Shown here: positions 7,367 to 18,057 of the stretch, piece by piece | Position numbering within the stretch: position 1 is the first letter of the stretch | Layout of the letters: the number at the start of each line of letters is the position of its first letter | Assembly (NCBI RefSeq): GCF_004322395.1 | Contig: NZ_SCTW01000060.1 | Span: forward strand, 83,240-147,239 | Direction of reading: 5' to 3' | Source: Methylobacter sp. | Lineage (GTDB): Bacteria; Pseudomonadota; Gammaproteobacteria; Methylococcales; Methylomonadaceae | DNA: 64,000 nucleotides | Program-made: the position numbers and the translations under genes | Notes under the pieces: model-generated | What the model was told of the DNA's origin: nothing | Databases searched by the model: none | The model's input: only the letters and a program-made list of their open reading frames with translations

Positions 7367-7380
7367 ATTTTTCTAGGTTA

Positions 7381-7426
7381 AACACTAAAACACAAAGCGG
7401 TGGCCGGAAAAGTCCCGGCCACCGCT
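7381..7426 (-). terminator. Rho-independent terminator of smbP
   Basis: Perfect 12-bp arms (AGCGGTGGCCGG, 7396-7407, pairing with 7415-7426) with a 7-nt loop lie 17 nt beyond the smbP stop. On the minus strand they are followed by TTTGTGTTTTAG. Confidence 0.85.
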
Positions 7427-7443
7427 GGTTATTACTGCCGTTA

Positions 7444-7788
7444 TTATTGACCGATGGATTGACGCATATGGGTCATTGCTTCTTCAGTGTGTTTAGTACC
7501 GACATCCGCATGGCCTTGTTTAGCATGATCTATGGCTTCTTTTAAATGTTTAACCGCCTCAGTCATGTGTACATGCGCTTCGGCATGTTCTTTTTCAGCT
7601 TGTTCGGCATGCTTTAAACCCTCCACGGCATGCTTGAGCAGTTGGTCGGCATGGCCGTCTTGCCCATGAGCCGTAGCCATAGCCGAATGCTCCAGCGCTT
7701 GCGCTGTATGATGCTCGGTAGCATTTGACTGGGAGCTTAGGCCAAGAGCAAGGGCGCCCATTAACACAGCAATAAATTTTATTTTCAT
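7444..7788 (-). CDS. smbP: SmbP-like small metal-binding protein
   Basis: A 114-aa precursor with a signal peptide (residues 1-23, ending SNA) and a mature His-rich helical region. Repeats such as HAVEGLKHAEQAEKEHAEAH place His, Glu and Lys on a regular helical period. This is the architecture of the periplasmic SmbP of Nitrosomonas europaea, which binds copper and other divalent metals. It probably buffers metal in the periplasm. It is monocistronic, with AGGA before the ATG and its own strong terminator. Confidence 0.85.
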   Translation of the reverse strand: MKIKFIAVLMGALALGLSSQSNATEHHTAQALEHSAMATAHGQDGHADQLLKHAVEGLKHAEQAEKEHAEAHVHMTEAVKHLKEAIDHAKQGHADVGTKHTEEAMTHMRQSIGQ

Positions 7789-7922
7789 GAGGATCTCCTT
7801 AAGTGGTTTGTCGGTGTTGTATCACCTATCGCCGTATCGCCAATCGTCATGGAAGACGTTCGGCGTACGGTTGACGTTAGTATAGTGTATTGTGATTGCT
7901 ATATGTAAGTTAAGGCATACTC

Positions 7923-9128
7923 CTATTCAAAATTGTTGAGGATAATTTTGCCGCCCGACATCACGAGATCCGGATATTCCAGCGTTTTTAGCGCATGAGT
8001 GGGATCGCCTTTGACGGCGATCAGATCGGCCGGCGCGCTGGATTGCAAGGAGCCCAGCAGCGAGATATTCAAATATCGGCCTGATTTTGACGTCGCGCTA
8101 CGCAAGACCTCAAGCGGCTGCATGTTTGCCGTATGCATCATAGCGATAAGCTCCTGCGCATCGATACCCCAAGGAATGTCCGGGTGTGCAATTTCTGCGC
8201 CGTATAAAAAATCCGCCCCCAATCCGGCCAGCGTTTGCACATTGCGGGCGATTCCTGGACAGTTGGATAAGGTATCGATAGTCGTAACGATTCTGACCTG
8301 TTGCGCGACCGCTTTTTTCAGCAATGATTCGGGGATGGCCGCGCAAGGCACATGCGCCCATTCATCGACATGGGCATTAATGGCTAGTGCCGCGCCTTCG
8401 GATTCGCCGATATGGGCCGTCACTTTTCGCCCTAACCGATGCGCTTCTTCGACTATGGCGTTTAGCGTTTCTTCAGGTAATAACGGCCATCGTTGATGCA
8501 GGCCGGCATCCTGAAGCGTGGACGGGTGGCTGTGGTTGTGCGCTGAATTCCAGGGAGCGCCTGCTTCGCCGCCCGGCTCCAACGCAACTTTGATCACTAC
8601 AGCGCCGTTTTCGACCAAGTTACGGACGGCTTCCCGCGCCGTTTCTACAGTTGCAACAGGAATAGCGATACCGCTCTCGCCATGGCCGGGAATAGGATAG
8701 CCGCCGGGAGCGGTGATAATCGGTCCGGAAGTCAACACCCGCAGACTGCCGTCGCCGCCGTATGGCTGGTGTATCGGCCCGCCGACATCGCGCACCGTAG
8801 TAATGCCATGTTTCAGGACAATGTCGGCTGGAATATGCCGATAGCTTAAATGCGCATGCAGTTCGATAAATCCGGGCAACAGCGTGGCATCACCCAAATC
8901 GATCTCTTTTGCTGCGCCGGGGTGGAATAATTCGCGGCTACCGATACGAGCGATTTTGCCGTTTTCGACTAATACCGAGGTATTCGTTTTGAATGTGTTG
9001 CCGTCGAACACGCGGGCGGCATGTAACAGAATGGAATCGGCATCGGGTTTGTGTTGGGTTGTTACGCAGCTTGTGAGCGTAAGCAACACTACAGGCAGGC
9101 ATTTATAGAGCAGCTTATTTATCGGCAC
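7923..9128 (-). CDS. Amidohydrolase-family lipoprotein (imidazolonepropionase-like)
   Basis: A 401-aa metal-dependent hydrolase. The N-terminus has a lipobox-like LTSC at Cys21 after a hydrophobic stretch, so it is probably a lipoprotein. Family motifs are present: HAHLSYRH (metal HxH), KHGITTVRDVGG, a His in KVTAHIGESEG, a His in DEWAHVPCAA, and the C-terminal beta-sandwich segment APADLIAVKGDP. Members act on cyclic amides, lactones or dipeptides; the substrate is not predictable. A REP-like palindrome lies just upstream, between it and the TonB receptor gene. Confidence 0.75.
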   Translation of the reverse strand: MPINKLLYKCLPVVLLTLTSCVTTQHKPDADSILLHAARVFDGNTFKTNTSVLVENGKIARIGSRELFHPGAAKEIDLGDATLLPGFIELHAHLSYRHIPADIVLKHGITTVRDVGGPIHQPYGGDGSLRVLTSGPIITAPGGYPIPGHGESGIAIPVATVETAREAVRNLVENGAVVIKVALEPGGEAGAPWNSAHNHSHPSTLQDAGLHQRWPLLPEETLNAIVEEAHRLGRKVTAHIGESEGAALAINAHVDEWAHVPCAAIPESLLKKAVAQQVRIVTTIDTLSNCPGIARNVQTLAGLGADFLYGAEIAHPDIPWGIDAQELIAMMHTANMQPLEVLRSATSKSGRYLNISLLGSLQSSAPADLIAVKGDPTHALKTLEYPDLVMSGGKIILNNFE

Positions 9129-9156
9129 GATTGAAAACCTTTGTTGTACAAGGAGG

Positions 9157-9187
9157 GACCTTCCAGGTTTTAAAAACCTGGAAGGTC
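9157..9187. repeat. REP-like palindrome (CCTTCCAGG family)
   Basis: 15-bp perfect arms (GACCTTCCAGGTTTT and complement) surround a single A. It has the same sequence as the palindromes around the RAYT gene at 43988-44379, 35 kb away, and is probably a dispersed copy mobilised by that enzyme. Confidence 0.85.
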
Positions 9188-9202
9188 TGATTGTGACGAG
9201 CG

Positions 9203-11425
9203 TTAATAGGTGATTTCTATGCCGCCATAGAAAGACAGCGGCGCACCGGCGTTCAGCATTGCACTGTTTGCCGTCGCGGTGTTCATGATATTGGTATTGG
9301 CAACATATTTGGTGTCCAGCAAATTCCGGCCTTCGAGGAACACTTTATAGTTCTTATTGGACCAGCCGGTACGCATGCCCAGCAGACCGTAAGAACCGAT
9401 CTTGTAAGTGTTCGCATAGTCTCCCCAGCGCCTGCCGGCCACATCAAAAGTAGGCCCGATAAAGTATCCGCTTGCATGGTGATACATAGCCTCGCCCTTT
9501 AAGAAATATTTAGGTGCTGCCGGTAACGCATTGTTGGCGTAAGTGAGATCGTTATCAAAGTTGAAATGGTTGATCGTGAAGTTCAGCATGGGGTTGACGG
9601 TATGCGTGCCCTTGCCGTCCAAGGCAAAGTTGCCGCCGATTAAACCTTCAACACCCGCGTGAACGGTATTGTTGAAATTGGTTGCCACCGCCACGCCGTT
9701 TGGCGGAGTAGTCGACAGGATTTCGTTATTAAGCCATGAATAATACAGCGACAAATCCCACAGCACATTGTTCAAGTTGCCGACTTTTTGGTTGCCGCGT
9801 GTGCCTATTTCGACAGAAGTGCCTTCCATCGCCTTGAGATTAGTAGTGGTTGAGTTGGCGGTGATATTATCCGAGATATTGTAGTTAGTCGGTGGCGCGT
9901 ACAAACGGCTGACATTGCCGTACAGGCTGGCGCTTTTGGTCAGGTCATACATCAAGCCTAAGCTGGGGTTGATGCCGGAATAGTCGTTATCGGCATTACC
10001 GCCTTGACCATAGACATTGAAGTTGGCGTCCTGAGGAATGGGGAGTCTTTGATTTCTGACTTCACGATGCGCGAACACGCCTTGCAAGGCGGGCGTCAGC
10101 GTCCATTTATCGGCAAAGTGCCAATGATCCTGGGCAAAAATTTCGATATTATCGGCTTCCTTGGTGATTTTATTGGTCATCGGTCCGCGCATGCCGCCGA
10201 GATTTGTGTAATTGCCGCCTTTATCCGAGTTGGTGCCGAAATTCAAACCCAGCAATAAGTCATGACTGTCCAGGCGCAGGTTGTAGCGCGCCATCGTACC
10301 CCAATCCTGCTGCACGGAATCGACCAATAAGCTAAACCTGTCCGCCGTATCGCCGGGAAAAAAATGCACCGTGTCCACGATAGGATGATAGAGATGCTGG
10401 TTTTCAAAAGAAAAGCCAATATCAAGCGAGCTTTTATCGTCGATAGTCCAGCTGGTTTTATTAGCGACGCGCTCGGTCTCGGTGTTCAACTGATAATTGC
10501 CGCCGACAGCCTGAGTGCTGGCCTGATAAGGGTTTGCCTCGAATTGCGCACGGGTCAGCTGGCCCGGCAACTGTTGGTTATTTTTAATATAGCTGACAAA
10601 GGTGCGGTTAACGATAGCATCGGAGATTTGCCAGCCGAAGTTGCCGTAAATACCGACGCGATCCTGCTTATTGTGGGCTCGATAGCCATCCCATTCTTTA
10701 CCTTCGACCGTCAACAAGCCGTCGAAACTGTCATTGAAAACCTTGCTGACTGTGCCCCGGCCGAGAAACTGGCCGAAACTGCCGCCGCTCAGAGCAAGCC
10801 TTGCGGTAGGACTGTCATGGGCGGTCGGCGAGGTAAAATCGATCGCGCCGCCCAAGGTGCTGGCGCCGTACTTAAATGCATTGCCGCCGCGGGCCACGGT
10901 GGCAAAACTTGAAGCCAGAGGATCGATCATGCGGTTGTGGTTGTTACCGTCGGCGGCAGTGACCGGCAGGCCGTCTTGCAACAATTTAACGCCGCTTCCG
11001 GCATAGTTATTGGCATCCAGATTCGAGCCGCGACTGCTGATAAACGCTTCGTCATTGCCGCTTTGGCTGGGCGCCCAAACGCCGGGCACGTAGCGGAAAA
11101 AGTCCGCTATGCTGGACACATTGCGGTCATGCAACTCATTGACGTTAACCAAGCTGACCCCGCCCGGCGAACGCTCGACTTCGGCGCTTATTGCTGCAAG
11201 TTTCCGGTCGCTTTGTTCCGTTACCTCCATCGTGTTAAGTACGACTGTTCCTTTATCGGGACTAGGTTTGGCTTTTTTATTTGCCGTTTTTGCGGTTTTT
11301 GCGGCGGTATTCGGCTGTTCTTCCGCCATCGCAGCGGAACAGAAATTAACTAATAAAAAGGGAATAAATAATGGTCTGCTTAACTGTAAAAGCGAAACAG
11401 GCCGATTGGAGCGTATGAGTTTCAT
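9203..11425 (-). CDS. TonB-dependent outer-membrane receptor
   Basis: A 740-aa receptor from the ATG at 11425; a 9-codon upstream extension is also open. A signal peptide ends at AMA-EEQ. The plug domain includes the segment after NVNELHDRNVSSIADFFRYVPG and ISSRGSNLDANNYAGSGVKLLQDGLP. The beta-barrel ends in the aromatic-terminated FYGGIEITY. A TonB-box-like VVLNTMEVTE precedes the plug. It probably imports an iron chelate (PchR-like regulator next door), but copper or vitamin ligands are possible. It is divergent from that regulator. Confidence 0.85.
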   Translation of the reverse strand: MKLIRSNRPVSLLQLSRPLFIPFLLVNFCSAAMAEEQPNTAAKTAKTANKKAKPSPDKGTVVLNTMEVTEQSDRKLAAISAEVERSPGGVSLVNVNELHDRNVSSIADFFRYVPGVWAPSQSGNDEAFISSRGSNLDANNYAGSGVKLLQDGLPVTAADGNNHNRMIDPLASSFATVARGGNAFKYGASTLGGAIDFTSPTAHDSPTARLALSGGSFGQFLGRGTVSKVFNDSFDGLLTVEGKEWDGYRAHNKQDRVGIYGNFGWQISDAIVNRTFVSYIKNNQQLPGQLTRAQFEANPYQASTQAVGGNYQLNTETERVANKTSWTIDDKSSLDIGFSFENQHLYHPIVDTVHFFPGDTADRFSLLVDSVQQDWGTMARYNLRLDSHDLLLGLNFGTNSDKGGNYTNLGGMRGPMTNKITKEADNIEIFAQDHWHFADKWTLTPALQGVFAHREVRNQRLPIPQDANFNVYGQGGNADNDYSGINPSLGLMYDLTKSASLYGNVSRLYAPPTNYNISDNITANSTTTNLKAMEGTSVEIGTRGNQKVGNLNNVLWDLSLYYSWLNNEILSTTPPNGVAVATNFNNTVHAGVEGLIGGNFALDGKGTHTVNPMLNFTINHFNFDNDLTYANNALPAAPKYFLKGEAMYHHASGYFIGPTFDVAGRRWGDYANTYKIGSYGLLGMRTGWSNKNYKVFLEGRNLLDTKYVANTNIMNTATANSAMLNAGAPLSFYGGIEITY

Positions 11426-11783
11426 GATAATTCCAACGAAGTAAACAAACACACCTCAGTCTTGGCTGAGAATTCTTCTATCCGGCAGCCAAATCGATAC
11501 TTGGATTTGATGCGAATGCAGTTCGAAGATACTACCCAATAACAGCAGCGCTTTCCTTGCGCATTCATATGGCAAACAGAGTATTTTTTATGGCAAAAGT
11601 AGAGTTGCGGGATATGGCTTATTTTTTGGGATTTAATATGTGATATGCCGCAGTTTTGTGCCGGACAGTTTTTCGTCGATATTGAAAAAATTATTAACGC
11701 TATGAAAACAATGCGATAACACATCAAGGCGTGCTTCGTGCTTAATTTAAATAGTTCTATAGCAAAAAAAGAGGCAGGTAATA
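11426..11783. other. Divergent promoter region, receptor / AraC regulator
   Basis: About 360 bp without a convincing gene. It must carry the promoters for both divergent genes. ATATGGC and ATATGCC-type words are present, but I see no clear Fur box or regulator operator. Confidence 0.4.
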
Positions 11784-12749
11784 ATGCAAACAAGATCTGC
11801 GACAACGAGACGGTGGAGCATAAGCAGCAATGAGCTGCAATTGCAGCGGCAAAAAGACTGTCTGTATCAATCCTTACCGGAAAACTTAGGCGTAGGGCAG
11901 TCGGCCATATTCCAGCTGGATCAGGATTTGAGCTATATAGAGACCCGCTATGCGCCGTCTAAAGAACTGTCTGTTTTGAGCAGGATGGATTATCAAGAGC
12001 CGCGATTGATGGTTACGCTCGGTTTGAAAGGACAATCCCGTTTTGCCGACAGTAGCGGCGATGAGCTTGTTTTCCGCGAAGGCTACACGGCTATCACAAC
12101 CATCCAATCCAGCATCGGCGAACGGCAATACCAAGCTCATAAGCCCACGTTGCAACTCCGTTTCTCACTGAGCAAAAATTGGCTGAATAAATATTTTGGC
12201 GAAAGCAAGACCGCACAGTTGCTCGGCAAAAGCGGCACTCAATTATTAAACTGTCAGCCTATCTCTCCCCAGGCTATATATGCTGCGCAACAGTTATTGA
12301 GTTACAACACATCAAGGGAAACAAACCGGATATTTATGCATGGGCAAGCTATGTCGCTGCTGGCTTTTGAATTAATTCCTCTTTCCGAAGACAAACGCCG
12401 CAATTCGACAAGATTGGATCAGCAAGACGCCGCCATTGCGAAATCGGCGCGGGATATTCTGTTACGCGAATTTAGGAACCCGCCGTCGGTTGAAGAACTG
12501 TCAAAACGGGTAGGAACCAATCAGTTCAAATTAAAACAGCTGTTCCACCATTTTTTCAGCAACACGCCTTATGGTTTGTTGCTGGAAATCAGGATGAATA
12601 ATGCCTATCGGTTACTGGAGTCGACGCGGTGTCAAGTGAGCGTTGCCGCAGACCTAGTTGGTTACAGCCACGCAAGCAATTTCAGCGTAGCCTTTATAAG
12701 ATATTTTGGGTTTTCACCCAAGGTTCTCCAAAAAATACTAAATAACTAA
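11784..12749 (+). CDS. AraC-family regulator, PchR-like
   Basis: A 321-aa protein with a ligand/dimer region at residues 1-215 and a C-terminal double helix-turn-helix. The AraC signature is visible: PPSVEELSKRVGTNQFKLKQLFHHFF (first HTH) and VSVAADLVGYSHASNFSVAFIRYFGFSPKV (second HTH). PchR-like members sense a siderophore and activate the adjacent TonB receptor gene; divergence from the receptor gene agrees with this. The ATG follows AGGCAGG. The ligand is unknown. Confidence 0.85.
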   Translation: MQTRSATTRRWSISSNELQLQRQKDCLYQSLPENLGVGQSAIFQLDQDLSYIETRYAPSKELSVLSRMDYQEPRLMVTLGLKGQSRFADSSGDELVFREGYTAITTIQSSIGERQYQAHKPTLQLRFSLSKNWLNKYFGESKTAQLLGKSGTQLLNCQPISPQAIYAAQQLLSYNTSRETNRIFMHGQAMSLLAFELIPLSEDKRRNSTRLDQQDAAIAKSARDILLREFRNPPSVEELSKRVGTNQFKLKQLFHHFFSNTPYGLLLEIRMNNAYRLLESTRCQVSVAADLVGYSHASNFSVAFIRYFGFSPKVLQKILNN

Positions 12750-12960
12750 GGATGCGTACAAAATAAGATCATCAGGAAATATCTAAATCTCTTTGGGAAA
12801 CGGATTTTGAAGCGAAGGGTTATTGAACTTCTCAAAGCTGATTCTGAGCTTTCCGAGGTCACACAAATTAAATGCTGTAAACAGTACTATAAATATGCTG
12901 AGCTTCGAAAGCATATCCTGTAACCTACTTTTTTCGGATTGTCATACTACGATAATCAAT

Positions 12961-12989
12961 TTGTAATATTCATGTAATAAACCAGTCAT
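12961..12989 (+). promoter_or_regulatory. Weak PHO-box-like repeats upstream of the EAL–GGDEF gene
   Basis: TTGTAAT (12961), ATGTAAT (12972) and CAGTCAT (12983) lie at an exact 11-bp period with ATTC and AAAC spacers. The -10-like element at the expected distance is poor (AAGCAT). A related ATATTCATGTAAC occurs upstream of the decayed paralogue near 17600. Treat this as a candidate only. Confidence 0.3.
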
Positions 12990-13029
12990 ATTCTGAGCAA
13001 AGCATTTACCGTAAGACTCGGAATATTAC

Positions 13030-14826
13030 ATGTCTCTCCTGCAAAATGAGCTAATAAAAACGCTCAATAACAAGCTGTTAACGCCTCATTTTCAGCCGAT
13101 TGTATCTATATACCATAAAAATATCATGGGTTATGAGGCTTTAATCCGAGGCCCTTCCGACAGTCCATTACACAGTCCGTTCAATTTATTTGATACGGCG
13201 GAACGTTTTGATTTGAGCGCAAAACTTGAATACATCTGCCGGGAAGTCACTATAAAGCGCTACGCCAGCTTAAATATCAAAGAGAAGCTGTTTATTAATG
13301 TAAGTCCTTCCGTACTGTTACAACCGGACTTCAAAAAAGGAGAGACACTCAAGCTTCTGGAACAATTCGGTGTCGATCCTCGTTCAATCGTTATTGAATT
13401 AACCGAGCATCAGCCGACCGATGATTTTCCGTTAATGCTTGAAGCGGTTACCCATTATAGAAAAATGGGCTTTGAAATAGCGATTGACGACTTAGGCGCG
13501 GGATACTCAGGATTAAGGCTCTGGTCGGAACTACAGCCTGAATTTGTCAAAATAGACATGCATTTTATCCAAGGTATCCATAATGACCCGGTCAAGCTTA
13601 ATTTTGTCCGCTCCATTCAAAATATTGCCAGCTCACTCAATTGCAGCGTTATAGCCGAAGGCATTGAAACAGAAGATGAATTTAAAGCCGTAGAACAACT
13701 TGGAATTACTCATGCTCAAGGCTATTATTTTGCCCGGCCGGCGGCGGCCCCTTTAGGCAAAGTTAATAAATCGTTATTTATTACCAGCAATCAGCCGAAT
13801 CAATTTAACGCTATAAAAGCAGCTCATATCGCTAAATTTATAACGCCCGTTTCATCGGAAACCGCGATCAGTGATGTCATGGGCTTGTTTCATAGCGATA
13901 GTGACTTAACCATTCTGCCGCTGGTTGACGACGATGTGGCTTCGGGCATTATTTTTCGCGATCACTTTCTATTCAAACTATTTTCCAACCGCTATGGCAT
14001 AGAGTTATATGGAAAAAAGCCGATAAAATCGTTCATAGAATATCCCCCGTTAAGTTTTGATCAAAATACAGCTATTGAATTAGTCAGTAAACAGCTGACC
14101 TCAACGATGCGCAACGATCAAGCTTTTATTATTACCAATAACGGAGAATATTTAGGTGTAGGAACGATACTGAATTTGCTTGAAGAAATCACCCGTCAGC
14201 AAATCCATAATGCCAAACACGCTAATCCCCTTACGTTATTGCCCGGCAGCGTCCCTATCAATGATCGGATCAACCGACTACTGGCCGCCAAAAGGCCTTT
14301 CAGTTTCGGCTACTTCGATCTTGATCATTTCAAGCCATTTAATGACGTATATGGCTACAGTGCAGGCGATGATTTTATTAAAGCGGTTGCCAATACATTG
14401 ACTCAATACATTTCCTCAGAAAGCGGCTTAGTCGGTCACATAGGCGGGGATGATTTTATCGCCATCTTCTTTGGCGATGACTGGTTAACATGCTGTGAAA
14501 ACATTCTGAATGCCTTTGAAAAAACCGTACCGCACTATTACAAAGATGAAGATATAAAAGCAGGCGGCATTTATGCAGAAAACAGAGCAGGAGAAAGCTG
14601 TTTTTTTCCTATGATTAGCTTATCGGTTGGACTCGTAGACTCCGATTCAACAAGTCAGTGCCAATCTCATGTCGGTATAGCCGATTTGGCTTCCGAAGCC
14701 AAAAAACAGGCCAAAAAGATTGAAGGGAACAGTTTTTTTATTGGTCAGCGTAAAGCAGTAAAAACTCAGGAAAACCATCAATCGTTTGCTCATAAATCAG
14801 TCTTAAAACTACAAGCAGTTAATTAA
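13030..14826 (+). CDS. EAL–CBS–GGDEF cyclic-di-GMP protein
   Basis: A 598-aa cytoplasmic protein with EAL first (about 10-245), a CBS-pair-like region (about 270-390) and GGDEF last (about 400-570). The EAL domain looks catalytic: [41 protein letters not shown] and QGYYFARP are all present. The GGDEF site is GGDDF in [12 protein letters not shown], preceded by [14 protein letters not shown]. The Glu-to-Asp change may keep or reduce cyclase activity. It is likely a phosphodiesterase with regulatory GGDEF and CBS modules. The chemoreceptor gene follows, and a truncated duplicate lies at 17657. Confidence 0.85.
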   Translation: MSLLQNELIKTLNNKLLTPHFQPIVSIYHKNIMGYEALIRGPSDSPLHSPFNLFDTAERFDLSAKLEYICREVTIKRYASLNIKEKLFINVSPSVLLQPDFKKGETLKLLEQFGVDPRSIVIELTEHQPTDDFPLMLEAVTHYRKMGFEIAIDDLGAGYSGLRLWSELQPEFVKIDMHFIQGIHNDPVKLNFVRSIQNIASSLNCSVIAEGIETEDEFKAVEQLGITHAQGYYFARPAAAPLGKVNKSLFITSNQPNQFNAIKAAHIAKFITPVSSETAISDVMGLFHSDSDLTILPLVDDDVASGIIFRDHFLFKLFSNRYGIELYGKKPIKSFIEYPPLSFDQNTAIELVSKQLTSTMRNDQAFIITNNGEYLGVGTILNLLEEITRQQIHNAKHANPLTLLPGSVPINDRINRLLAAKRPFSFGYFDLDHFKPFNDVYGYSAGDDFIKAVANTLTQYISSESGLVGHIGGDDFIAIFFGDDWLTCCENILNAFEKTVPHYYKDEDIKAGGIYAENRAGESCFFPMISLSVGLVDSDSTSQCQSHVGIADLASEAKKQAKKIEGNSFFIGQRKAVKTQENHQSFAHKSVLKLQAVN

Positions 14827-14906
14827 ACCACAAACGCGGATACGCACTTTATCTCGTTTCCATGCGCAGGTGTGGCAACGGGCAATCATATAAAAAGGAT
14901 CTTAAA

Positions 14907-17282
14907 ATGTTTGGCTACATAAGTTTTAAAACACGCATAATGCTCGGCTTTCTTGCGATTATCGGCTTGATGATAGGCATTGTTGCTTTAGCTTTGTTTA
15001 ATTTTTCGCAGACCCAACGCGACGTGGCGAAAGTGGACGATACTTTTCTACCCAATGCCCTGTTAGCAGAGCGAATGGCTATTTATACCGTACAGGTACA
15101 ACAATTGTTCGCCCAAGCGTCAATCAGCCAGGATCCGGACAGTTTTCAGGATGCAGAACGGGCTGCCGAGGACTTTAAACAGGGCATCGTGCAATTTCGT
15201 GAGCGTCTGGTCGAAGAAAATGCGGCAAAAACAACCCCGGAGTCAACGGCGAATAAACAGGGCCGTGCAACGACATTGGATAACTTCGCAACACCCGAAC
15301 AAAAATTGAAAGAATTAGCCGCTCTTGAGACCGGCTTCGACTGGTATTTCAGTGAAGGCAAACGCATGACCACCGTTTATGCTAATGAAGGTGTCGATGC
15401 CGGTAATTTAGTCTTGAAAGATTTTAATAAACTGGCAAAGAACTTACGATCGCAACTGAATAGAATTAAAAATCAGGGTGTGAATGACGCCAAAAATAAC
15501 GCTCATGAGATCACTGAATCAACAAAACAGGCGACTAAGACTATGCTGGTTATATCTTTGGCCGGCATCAGCTTGGGATTCGGTATTGCTATCTATTTAA
15601 CACGCTACCTAGACAAGCGGTTAGGCATTGATCCTTACTTTGCAAAAGGGATTGCTATGGAAATTGCCAAAGGCGATTTAACTCGGGATATTCAGGTTAA
15701 CCAAAAAGACAACAGCAGCTTGTTATATGCGATGAAACACATGCAGCAACAACTGCTGGAGCGTATAACGGCGGATCGTAAGGCTGCTGACGAAACCTTG
15801 CGCGTCAAGATTGCTCTGGATAATGTCAGTACCGGGGTAATGATTGCCGATAACGACCGAAACATTATTTACGCCAATCGGGAAGTGATCAATATACTCA
15901 ACAAGACGGAAGTAAAAACCAGCCAGAAATTGTCAAAATTCTCTATCGATAGCTTGGTCGGCGCCAATATGGATGATTTTCACAAAAAACCATCGACTCA
16001 GGCGGCAACGATCAATACTTTAACTGGCACTTATCAAGCCGGCATGATGGTGGGTGACCGTTCAATGGTAGTGATCGCTAATCCGGTCATCAATGATCAA
16101 GGCCAGCGACTGGGCACAGTGGCCGAATGGCATGACCGTACCGACGAGGTAATGGCCGAGAACGAGGTCGCTGCGATTGTCGAAGCTGCTGCTATGGGTG
16201 ACTTCAGTATGCGTTTTGATTTGGAAAGCAAGGAGGGCTTTTTACGTCAACTGGGCCTAGACATTAACCGGCTTGTGCATACCAGCGAAACCGGACTTAA
16301 CGAAGTTGTGCGGGTGCTCAATGCCTTGTCTCGCGGTGATCTGACCGAAAATATTACTAATGACTATTCCGGTATCTTTGGACAACTTAAGGATGACTCC
16401 AATACCACGGTAGCCAAACTTAAAGACATCATTAGCCAAATCAAGGATGCTGCTGACGGTATTGATACCGGGACTAAAGAAATCGCTTCCGGCAATAATA
16501 ATCTGTCGCACCGCACTGAACAGCAAGCCGCCAGCCTAGAACAAACCGCCGCCAGCATGGAACAACTAACCTCAGCCGTGCAGCATAATGCCAAAAACGC
16601 CCAACATGCAAACCAACTTGCTGTTGACGCCACGGACATCGCAGGCAAAGGTGTTGAAGTGGTCGGCCAAGTTATTGCGACGATGAGCGAAATCAATGAG
16701 TCTTCACGCAAAATCGGGGACATTATCTCAGTGATCGACGATATTGCTTTCCAGACCAACATACTTGCTTTGAACGCTGCTGTAGAAGCCGCCCGAGCCG
16801 GTGAGCAGGGCAGAGGCTTTGCCGTTGTGGCCGTAGAAGTGCGCAATCTTGCACAACGCGCCGCAGCGGCTGCCGGAGAAATTAAAGACCTGATTAACGA
16901 TTCGGTAGACAAGGTCTCAGGAGGCAGTCAGCTGGTTGCCAAGGCAGGGCTGACCATGGAAGAAATTGTCACCTCCATCCGTGGCGTTACAGACATGATG
17001 GCCGAAATTACCGCAGCCTCAGCCGAACAAAGTTCCGGCATCGAGCAGGTCAATCAAGCCATTGCTCAAATGGATGATGTAACCCAACAAAATGCCGCCT
17101 TGGTAGAGCAAGCCGCAGCGGCAGCCGAATCGCTGGAAGAACAGTCGCAAAACCTGGTCGCCACGGTAAACAGTTTTAAAGTGGATGCCAGTCCGGATAG
17201 CTTTCATTGCCTTATATCCGATTCCAAGCCTTCCATAACCCCGAATAAAACGCCAGTGGCAACCGCTGATGCGGTTACCTGA
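14907..17282 (+). CDS. Methyl-accepting chemotaxis protein with PAS and HAMP domains
   Basis: A 791-aa chemoreceptor from the ATG at 14907 (AAAAGGA upstream). An N-terminal TM helix, a periplasmic four-helix-like sensor (about 30-200), a second TM, a PAS domain (around [19 protein letters not shown]) and a HAMP-like segment ([13 protein letters not shown]) precede the signalling domain. The signalling hairpin tip is the conserved [22 protein letters not shown] block. No C-terminal CheR-binding pentapeptide is visible. It couples an unknown signal, perhaps sensed periplasmically and by PAS, to CheA. Neighbouring c-di-GMP genes suggest motility/biofilm control. Confidence 0.9.
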   Translation: MFGYISFKTRIMLGFLAIIGLMIGIVALALFNFSQTQRDVAKVDDTFLPNALLAERMAIYTVQVQQLFAQASISQDPDSFQDAERAAEDFKQGIVQFRERLVEENAAKTTPESTANKQGRATTLDNFATPEQKLKELAALETGFDWYFSEGKRMTTVYANEGVDAGNLVLKDFNKLAKNLRSQLNRIKNQGVNDAKNNAHEITESTKQATKTMLVISLAGISLGFGIAIYLTRYLDKRLGIDPYFAKGIAMEIAKGDLTRDIQVNQKDNSSLLYAMKHMQQQLLERITADRKAADETLRVKIALDNVSTGVMIADNDRNIIYANREVINILNKTEVKTSQKLSKFSIDSLVGANMDDFHKKPSTQAATINTLTGTYQAGMMVGDRSMVVIANPVINDQGQRLGTVAEWHDRTDEVMAENEVAAIVEAAAMGDFSMRFDLESKEGFLRQLGLDINRLVHTSETGLNEVVRVLNALSRGDLTENITNDYSGIFGQLKDDSNTTVAKLKDIISQIKDAADGIDTGTKEIASGNNNLSHRTEQQAASLEQTAASMEQLTSAVQHNAKNAQHANQLAVDATDIAGKGVEVVGQVIATMSEINESSRKIGDIISVIDDIAFQTNILALNAAVEAARAGEQGRGFAVVAVEVRNLAQRAAAAAGEIKDLINDSVDKVSGGSQLVAKAGLTMEEIVTSIRGVTDMMAEITAASAEQSSGIEQVNQAIAQMDDVTQQNAALVEQAAAAAESLEEQSQNLVATVNSFKVDASPDSFHCLISDSKPSITPNKTPVATADAVT

Positions 17283-17294
17283 GAAGAGCTAAAG

Positions 17295-17312
17295 GGCGAC
17301 CGGCCGGTCGCC
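17295..17312. repeat. GGCGACCGGCCGGTCGCC palindrome, second copy
   Basis: An 18-nt perfect palindrome identical to the core at 3659-3686; the outer arms have decayed. It lies 12 nt after the chemoreceptor stop. The rest of the 374-bp gap up to the EAL relic shows nothing recognisable apart from an ATATTCATGTAAC segment shared with the paralogous upstream region. Confidence 0.7.
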
Positions 17313-17656
17313 GCTACTATGGATACCTGATTTTTAGGTTTATAGGGCTTCGACTGTTCGGTAAACCCAGCCTGGTTGGGTTGCAATAGTCGTCGGTTGG
17401 GAGAAAATCCTGCCTGATTTAGAGCCAGTCAACTCATCCAATCCAGTCAGAATAATCCGCTTTAGTTATTCAAGAAACAGGCAACGGCAACCAAAAAATG
17501 CCGCGGTAAAATCTAACTCATATAGATTTCAACAAGCTGCGGTATTTATCTCATTTTTTATCAAGTGTGGAAGTATAAGTGTCATCTTAAGGAAATATTC
17601 ATGTAACAAAAGCCCTTTATGCTGGTCTTTACTTCAATACGATTATGGGATATTGG

Positions 17657-18017
17657 ATGCCGGATCTACTGAAAGAAATAATCAATATTCTTGATGGAAA
17701 ACTGCTAACGCCACATTTTCGGCCTATTGTTTCGTTGAATCAAAAGAAAGCTCCGGGTTACGAAGCGTTAAGTCGTAGCCCATACGATAGCGCAGTGCAT
17801 AGCCCATTTAACTTTATCACTGTCGAGCAATATAATTTAAACACTAGGCTTGAGTTTTTCTGCCGGGAGATAACCATACAAAGCTACGCCGATCCTGGAT
17901 ATTAAAGAAAAAGCTGTTTATTAGCGCCAGCCCTTTGGTGCTGCTACAACCCGGAAATTAAAAAAAGGAGAATGCTCGGATTACTGGACCGATACGGCAT
18001 TATCCTCGATCTGTAAC
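17657..18017 (+). pseudogene. Decayed duplicate of the EAL gene
   Basis: The first about 80 codons parallel the intact gene at 13030 (GKLLTPHFRPIVSLNQKK versus [18 protein letters not shown], then HSPFN and REITIQSYA). Just after this the frame breaks. Traces of IKEKLFI, SPLVLLQP, KKGE and LLDRYG continue in shifted frames to about 18017. EAL itself reads YEALSRSP. It is a frameshifted, truncated tandem copy on the far side of the chemoreceptor gene. Confidence 0.8.
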
Positions 18018-18057
18018 TGCTGGTTTTTGTTGATGACGATTGGGAGGGCTTTTAAGA

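Noticed and set aside
10364..11353. Several long open frames on the plus strand opposite the TonB receptor gene
   Set aside because: They lie antisense to a well-supported gene and have no recognisable domains.
12810..12923. A 37-codon open stretch (ELLKADSELSEVTQIKCC) between the AraC regulator and the EAL gene
   Set aside because: No start codon, preceded directly by a stop, and no family recognised.
18040..18057. TTG start for the second EAL gene
   Set aside because: The ATG six codons later has GGGAGG at suitable spacing, and the TTG would overlap this ribosome-binding site.
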